Shown here: positions 58,219-64,000 of the stretch, in pieces
How positions within the stretch are numbered: position 1 is the stretch's first letter
Layout: every line of letters begins with the position of its first letter
Source of the DNA: Chrysoporthe austroafricana
Lineage: Eukaryota; Ascomycota; Sordariomycetes; Diaporthales; Cryphonectriaceae
Assembly (NCBI GenBank): GCA_001051155.2
Contig: JYIP02000001.1
Location: 1,488,001 to 1,552,000, forward strand
Direction of reading: 5' to 3'
DNA: 64,000 bases
Notes under the pieces: model-generated
The model's input: only the letters and a program-made list of their open reading frames with translations
What the model was told of the DNA's origin: nothing
Database searches by the model: none
Translations under genes and position numbers: made by a program

Positions 58219-59215
58219 ATGGTCAGCACAAGAATCGATGACTTCACGCCGACGACGTGCCCCGTCGAAAATGGCTTCCTCTCGGACTCACCATCTCTTA
58301 TGGGTTTAGTGGTGATATTGACAGCATTTGCATTACTTGCCTTGGTTAATGTGTGGGGTTTTGCAAGATCGAAGACAACAACGTACTCCCTGACCTTACT
58401 TACAGGTCTGGCATTGGACATTACCGACTATGTGGGAAGACTTTTATCCCAATTTGATCTTGCAAGCAAGACTCATCTTCATTCTTGAGACTACAATGGG
58501 CCGACTGTCATTGCCGCAGCCATCTACACGATTTGCCTCACATAATGGTGCTATACGGGAGCGACGTGAGCATTGTCTCGAGTCTAGGCTGGCTCAAATA
58601 TTTCTTCCTCATCTCTGACGTCTGCACTCTCTCCTTCCAGGCACTCAGATGTCCATTTGCTGCGGAGGGCTTCGACATACTTTAGGTAAGCTGTATCAGA
58701 GTGTTCAGTGTTAGAATAAGAAATCTGACGATTGACGAGCGAGACTAGGCCAAACTAGGAATCATGTCGTTCTCGTCGGCCTCTTCTTGCAGATTGCGAG
58801 CATCCTCGCCTTCTTCGGCGCGTAGTTGTACTTCATATCTCGACTCGCCCAGAACAAAGACTTTCTTGACCTACAGTTTTCCGATATCTATCTCTCGCCT
58901 AGGTTCAAGACAGCAATGATGTGTACATGTTTGACGTTATTGCCCATCGCTGACTTCTCGGCTCCTCAGTCGGCTCTCTTAATTCTGAACATAGCAAGAG
59001 CTGACGCCGAGTTGTTGCTCGGCCTGAATTTATCCTGGTCTTCATTCCCATCTGAACTGTCGCCCGCATTGTATATTTCCCGAGAGGTCTCAGTTCTTCA
59101 CTATCACAGTCAGAGATTTACGTACCCATTCCCGACAGCGCCATCATTCTTCTAGCTGTTCTACTTCTCACAATCGTACCTCCAGCATCGGCGTTTAGTC
59201 ACGCCTGGAGCGCCA
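58219..59215 (+). pseudogene. Broken RTA1-family (lipid-translocating exporter-like) gene
   Basis: Fragments of a seven-helix RTA1-family protein appear in order but in changing reading frames. Frame 1 from ATG 58219: TCPVENGFLSDSPSL, a membrane helix, then DITDYVGRLLSQ (family: GYVGRIL). The next pieces, NLILQARLIFILETTMG and TVIAAAIYTICLT, are each in a further frame. Then LPHIMVLYGSDVS and WLKYFFLISDVCTLSFQAL lie in yet another frame. A GT-AG intron near 58686-58758 is preserved before HVVLVGLFLQIASILAFFGA, which is followed by a stop. A last piece, IPDSAIILLAVLLLTIVPPA near 59107-59170, matches the final helix. At least three frame changes within about 200 bp make function unlikely. By family it would have exported lipids or conferred resistance to aminocholesterol-type compounds. 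Confidence 0.75.
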
Positions 59216-60354
59216 CCTCACCATGGAACACGAGTGCATACCGTGGCTCTGCAGTTACGCATCCTCTACAACCTGTCCCTGGGTCGCCCCTCATGATCTC
59301 TACGAACGCACGATTCTTTCACTACGAATCGCTCACATCGGTAACACTCTCGACCGACATTACTCGCCGAGCTGGTCAGGACACAAACAGCAGCCCTTTG
59401 CCAGTTCTGCAAGTGCGAAAACACCAGCTTATGAGCACCAGGTGATATCCCGAGTGCCGTATTTGCCGCCACCGCAGGCCCTGCTCCTGAGCTAACATTA
59501 CGGACAGGGGCGCATGGCGAAGTCGCGTATCGTTGTGCCAAGGGGCGAAGGGTCGGGGACGGGATCTGGTAGCGGAAGGACGACAAGGACGAGAGGTTCA
59601 CCCAGAGCCTATGAGGTTATGGTGAGACATGATGCTCTCTGGTAATACATCGCCACTATAAGGGTGCGTAGTAGAAGGACATAGGGGAAATAAGACAATT
59701 AACAAAAAGCTTAGCAGTAATACGAAATTGGCGACTATTCTGTTGGGCATTCCTTTATAGCGCATTGGGGTTCTGGTCCTTATAAGGGACGACTTTTACC
59801 AAAATGAGGCAGTATGATCTTTGCAATAAGTTTTAATCATCAGATGACGGCCTTTAGCCTACGTTGTTACCCATGAATAGATATTATGTCCTCCGTTCCC
59901 AGAAGAAAGTGAACTCATGATAATTATTAGTCGATTTTAAGGGACTTCCGTATACCTACGAGGGCCGCACAAGATTCGCATTAATCTGCAGACAAACAAT
60001 AACAAAATGAATTAGCGCTATCAGGGTTCCTAGTCAGTCGTACGTGGACGAGACTGTCCAAGCAAGCTGGCTTGGGCTGGAGGCAGCTGCTAACAAGTGC
60101 TTTTCACTCTATCCCAGGAAGGAGATATTCAGAAATGCCCCCCCCCTCCGATTGCAGACGATACGGCAAACGGAACTACGGACCGGCCTTACGCCCATCG
60201 GGACTAAAATCTTAGAATCCTTGAGCCATTTATTTCAATAGAAACGTCATATTGATAGTTTAGGAGAGTAGCAGCGCGGGAGAACGGAGAATGTAGGCTA
60301 AAGTTTTGAGCGTCTTATAGCTTCCCCCTGAGGATACCTTGGAATCGAGTAACT
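59216..60354. other. Intergenic, AT-rich
   Basis: About 1.1 kb, clearly A/T-rich between 59640 and 60340, with no coding signal recognised. It separates the RTA1 pseudogene (plus) from the 3' end of the kinase-HET locus (minus), which it faces. Confidence 0.5.
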
Positions 60355-63300
60355 TTATCGCACCTGCCCCGATAATGCCGGTTCATCCAAGAGGATGCAG
60401 TCTCCAGGTATGCGTCCGATTCCCATCCTTCTGAATATCTGACTTCCCTCGGGACCCATCACCGGAGGAGACTTAGAGGCTTCGGCAGTCACCAGCAAAA
60501 CAAAATACATCCCAATGTTCGGAGACTTCCCCAGACTCTTCGACCTCCCGAGAACAACACATCTCAAACTAGGCCCTAGCTCATCTTTCGGGATCGGGGC
60601 ATCAAGTATGATGCTCGCGCCCTTGCTAGCCTCCGCGGCCTGGGTATCGAATGCTCGGGCAACCACTGTCAGTCCCGAAGTGTCGTATGACTTATCGCCG
60701 CTATGACTCCAAGTGCCCAAGTCGCTGCTCGACCACGGCGAGCGAACATCCTTCTCCTCCCACTCCACCTTGCCGAACGGTGCGTCCGTATACATAATGG
60801 CACCCTCGTAAGCCATCCACGACCATGTCGGAGGCGGGGACACGCTCAACTGTGGCTGACGGGCCATCTCTACCCCCAAAATCGATCGTCTTCAACCCCT
60901 CGATGCCTGCTCAATGCCACAGCAGGCTCCTGCGCAGGAGGCCAAAGCCCCCGCGCATGTTGAAGCTCTGGACTAGCCGCTTCTCCAGGCCACTGATGGC
61001 GAGAGGCCGGTCGGCTGGATGGGTGAAAGCCAGTCGAGAGTACTGCGAGTAGAGCCCCTGGTAGAGGCGGATCTTACCCCCGCGTGAGGATTTCATTGCG
61101 ACTTCAGGAAAATTGGGACCGCCTAGGAAAGATTCTCGTATGCTTCAAATTACTAGTTCTTAGTGAAGTGGCAACAGGGAGAGGATTGAGGCGAATCAAA
61201 AATTAAAATTCTTACTTCTTCATCTTTGAAAGGGTCTCACAATAGACGCCGCTGCCGCATTCCCAGTATGTCTGCTTGTCAGTGAAATGGATTATTCGCC
61301 GTGCCAGTATCCTTTCCTGAAGAACCCAACCCCTCTGATTGAGGCGGCTTTTCAGGACATGCTTGTTGAAGTCGTCTATAAACTCGCAGACATATAAAGG
61401 TGGTCGTCCATCTGGTAGAAAGGTGAGATATTTCCTTTGATCGCGGGGCTTGAGGAATCCGTCTTCTAGTCCAGTTGCGGCAGTCGCGGCCAACACACAG
61501 TAAGCTTGACTGAAGACCTCTTCCATGCGCTTAGCCTCATGGTTGAAATCACCTTCGGAACCCTGAATGATGCAGATCGAATCAATCCATAAGTAATGGA
61601 ACCCGAGTTCCCTAGTCACTGTAACAGCATGATGGAACGTAGCGGGTAGTTTCTCGAGGTCAATACTCTGCTTATATCGCTCGTAATTTTCAGCAGAAGT
61701 ACAGAAATGTGGCGGAGCTCCCCACGGATGGGATAGTGCAAGGTATTTCATGTCATCTGTCGGCTTAGTTTCGTATAGCTTGAGAATCGGAATATCTCTA
61801 GCTCCAACGTAAACGAGCCTCGTAGGCAATGGATACGTTTTCGAAGGTCTGCATTTAATGTGGTTCTCGTCGCAGTTTCGCAACCATTGTGAAAGGATCT
61901 TGAAATGAACACCGCTGCCAGGCTCTGGAAGTTGGGGAAAGCCAACCTGAAGCCCATTTATATCGTTGTCCGTTTGATCCTCGAGACCTTTTCGCGAAAT
62001 TAGAAATCCATCAGCTAACTGTACTAAAAACACTACAGTAGGAAATTGAGCGGACGACAACATACCTGGACCCCGATGGAGGGTGAGCACTGGTGGATAG
62101 GCTTTGCTCAATCTCAAGGCAGTGCCATTTCTATCGAAAAATACTGTCGGCCTATTTCCGCGGTCCAGATCCTTGCATAAGTCCCATCGCATATTGCAAA
62201 ATTCGCAACGTCTAGCCTGGTCTTCAAGATCAGAGAGCTCGTCCCTGATCTCAAAAGGCTCAGCCCAGGACTCCATCTCTTTGCACTTCCCACGAAGTTC
62301 CGCGGCTGTTAATGGGCTTGGCGTGATCCATCTCAAAACCTCCTTATCAACACACAGTTGCTCAACAAAGTCGTTGTCGCATGAAAATTCCCATCTGTCG
62401 TTGAACTGCCCTCAATCGTTAGGGCTTATTGGGTCTTAGACGTCACGAAGCTAAGTGCGATAGGTTGTAGACTTACTAGCTGTGGTAAAGTTAGTTGAGC
62501 GTGAATTTGGTAGCTAGAGCAAGGGCGAATGAACATACTGGCTTTTCAGAGGAGTCCAATTAACTTATCTATCCAGGTAAATGCGTATTCAAGCGAGTCA
62601 AATTATCATACTCACATGCTACCAAGGGCATCGTCAGTTTCTTGCCAGTCAATGTCTAAAGCAGTTTACAGCACTTTTCAAGTTTTATAAAATGAAATGC
62701 AGCGCTCACATCCTATCCATAGAAGCGACCAGAGCATCGGATTAGTACTTCTACTTATACGTCAAGGGTTTCAGCTTTGCCTTACATACTGGAGTTCTGT
62801 CAGTACTGCATGATGCCTCAAATCAGACTAGTACTCACATCCTGTGACCCTGTTAGTGTCTATACCACACTGCTGCTAAGATAACTTCTAGTAAGAGTTA
62901 ATTCCTTCCTAACGGATAACACCACGTGCTGAGGTTTGAGGTGTTGATGAAGCAAAAAAGGCTAGCTTACAATGATTCTCCGCGGTTCGCCCATCTCAAT
63001 GCGTACTGGCTTATGGACCGTGTCAGCTGAACGATGGGGAGGATTCTGGCCTGAAAACCAATACGCCTCATCCTTCTCGTTAACAATCTTCTGCAGCTCC
63101 AAGTGAAGCTCGCGGGCATCAGCCCGAGGTGGTTTTGTTCGATCATGAGTTTCGGAGCAGAGTTGCACTACCAAGAGCCTTGTTCTGACAAGACGAAGAA
63201 GGGCTCCTATTGCCTGAGATATAGGCCTGCTCTCTAGGTCTTTGCTGACACGATCAGTGAGTGCTATGACTTCGGGATGCACCTCAGCAGGCTTGCCACT

Positions 63301-64000
63301 TTCCTGTATCCAGAGCAAGCTACTCCTTGCTCTATAGTCCCAGAGACGTTGGTAAAAATCACGCAAGGTCATGTAGTCGTAGAGCAGCCAGATGGTTAGC
63401 TGTAGCATGATGCATCCCATAGACCAAATATCGTATAAGCGAGTTGTTGGTGCGTTTCTCCTGAGAAAGGCCTCGGGAGGTTCGTATGAGACTGTGCCGC
63501 CTAACCTGGTGGTAGTGGCGTTCCTGTAGCCAGTGGCATCCTCGTGGAATCTCGCCATGCCCAGGTCTGTCATCTTCCAGGTCCCATTCTGTATCAGGAT
63601 ATTCTCTGGCTTTAAGTCTCCGTGTCGGTATGACCCCTCGATGTCTTCATACTCGTATTCGTGAAGTTTCCTAGTGCTTCTGCGAGCCCGGCCAGCTGCT
63701 GAACAATGTTCTTGATGAAAAAGGTGCTGAGCGGAGTACTTTGGTTGTCCGCGTAGAAATTCAGAAGGTTCCCACCCTCGGCCCAAGGAAACATGAAGTA
63801 TTGTTTCCCTGCTCTGGAAATGATGGCCTTCACTTCGATTACATGTTTAAGACGAAGTTTTTCGATTCGTTTCAATGCTGTCACTTCCCTTTGCCAAGAT
63901 CTATACTCTCTGCTCTCGGGTTGATCCTCGCTGACTGAGGCCTTGAGCTCTTTGATAGCAAACTCGTAATTGGCCTGAGAAGGGTTAATGATTTCCCCCA
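60355..64000 (-). pseudogene. Protein kinase-HET domain fusion gene, partial and apparently broken
   Basis: Minus strand, running off the right edge. The kinase part (64000 to about 62972) has the ATP-site lysine in FAIKELK, catalytic loop HGDLKPENIL, DLG in place of DFG (MTDLGMARF), and GTVSYEPPEAF; the glycine loop lies outside the window. Frame changes by one base near 63665-63672 between GLAEAL and KLHEYE, with no room for an intron. After MGEPRRII a clear GTAAGC donor leads into the micro-exon linker (62411-62970). The HET part (62410-61216, 61142 downward) has DRWEFSCDNDF, CEFCNMRWDLC, ALSHPWG, YLWIDSICIIQG and RGWVLQER. A TGA at 60911-60913 follows SLLWH, and a one-base shift at the C-run 60873-60877 is needed to reach PTWSWMAYEGAI and the C-terminus at 60355. 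Each part is confident; that they form one transcript is inference from continuous splice signals and lack of stop/start signals between them. Confidence 0.65.
62405..62971 (-). other. Micro-exon linker of the kinase-HET locus
   Basis: On the minus strand, AG-NNN-GT units recur: GAT (62839-62841), TAT (62786-62788), GAT (62710-62712), TAT (62535-62537, weak donor GTTCAT) and CTA (62477-62479), plus one 40-nt exon (62616-62655). Most have GTRAG donors and CTAAC, CTGAC or CTAAT branch motifs at normal distance. Joining GAT-TAT-GAT to the 40-nt exon in frame from the kinase gives ...RRII-DYD-TLTGKKLTMPLVA, and the reading can continue into QFNDRWEF of the HET part if a GAG acceptor at 62411 is used. 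Alternative 11-nt exons are possible for the first two. The model is hand-made. Confidence 0.4.

Overview
The window is nuclear DNA of a filamentous ascomycete (Pezizomycotina, most likely Sordariomycetes). The evidence is short GT-AG introns (about 50-130 bp) with CTAAC/CTGAC-type branch points, long gene-poor intergenic DNA, and fungal families such as secreted glutaminase A, HET-domain proteins, an Iec3-type INO80 subunit and an RTA1-type membrane protein. I cannot name the species. Exon boundaries were worked out by hand from reading frames, splice motifs and family conservation, so single boundaries may be off by a few bases.

Left part (1-14 kb): a four-exon ferric-reductase-type flavocytochrome (minus strand, 1689-3928) and a 612-residue coiled-coil protein of unknown function (minus, 7030-8868), separated by DNA with no convincing genes. 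A short scar matching the start of LSU rRNA lies at 11.5 kb.

Centre (14-42 kb): mostly conserved housekeeping and signalling genes. These are a 1377-residue RasGAP (plus), cyclophilin-40 (minus), D-aminoacyl-tRNA deacylase (minus), CCR4-NOT subunit NOT3/5 (plus), a C2H2 zinc-finger protein (plus), a very GC-rich MRJP/yellow-like secreted propeller protein with an in-frame stop after its signal peptide (plus), NADP-isocitrate dehydrogenase with two possible starts (plus), an Iec3-like INO80 subunit (minus) divergent from MYG1 exonuclease (plus), and an endosulfine/Igo1 protein (minus). NOT3/5 and Igo1 both belong to mRNA-fate control, but nothing here suggests operon-like grouping.

Right part (42-64 kb): accessory in character. 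It has an intact HET-domain gene, a secreted glutaminase A gene, about 9 kb with no recognisable gene, a decayed RTA1-family gene, and at the right edge a locus where a protein-kinase domain runs into a HET domain on the minus strand. The kinase and HET parts are joined by a linker whose splice signals imply several 3-nt micro-exons, and the locus carries at least three reading-frame lesions. This kinase-HET locus is the most unusual object in the window.
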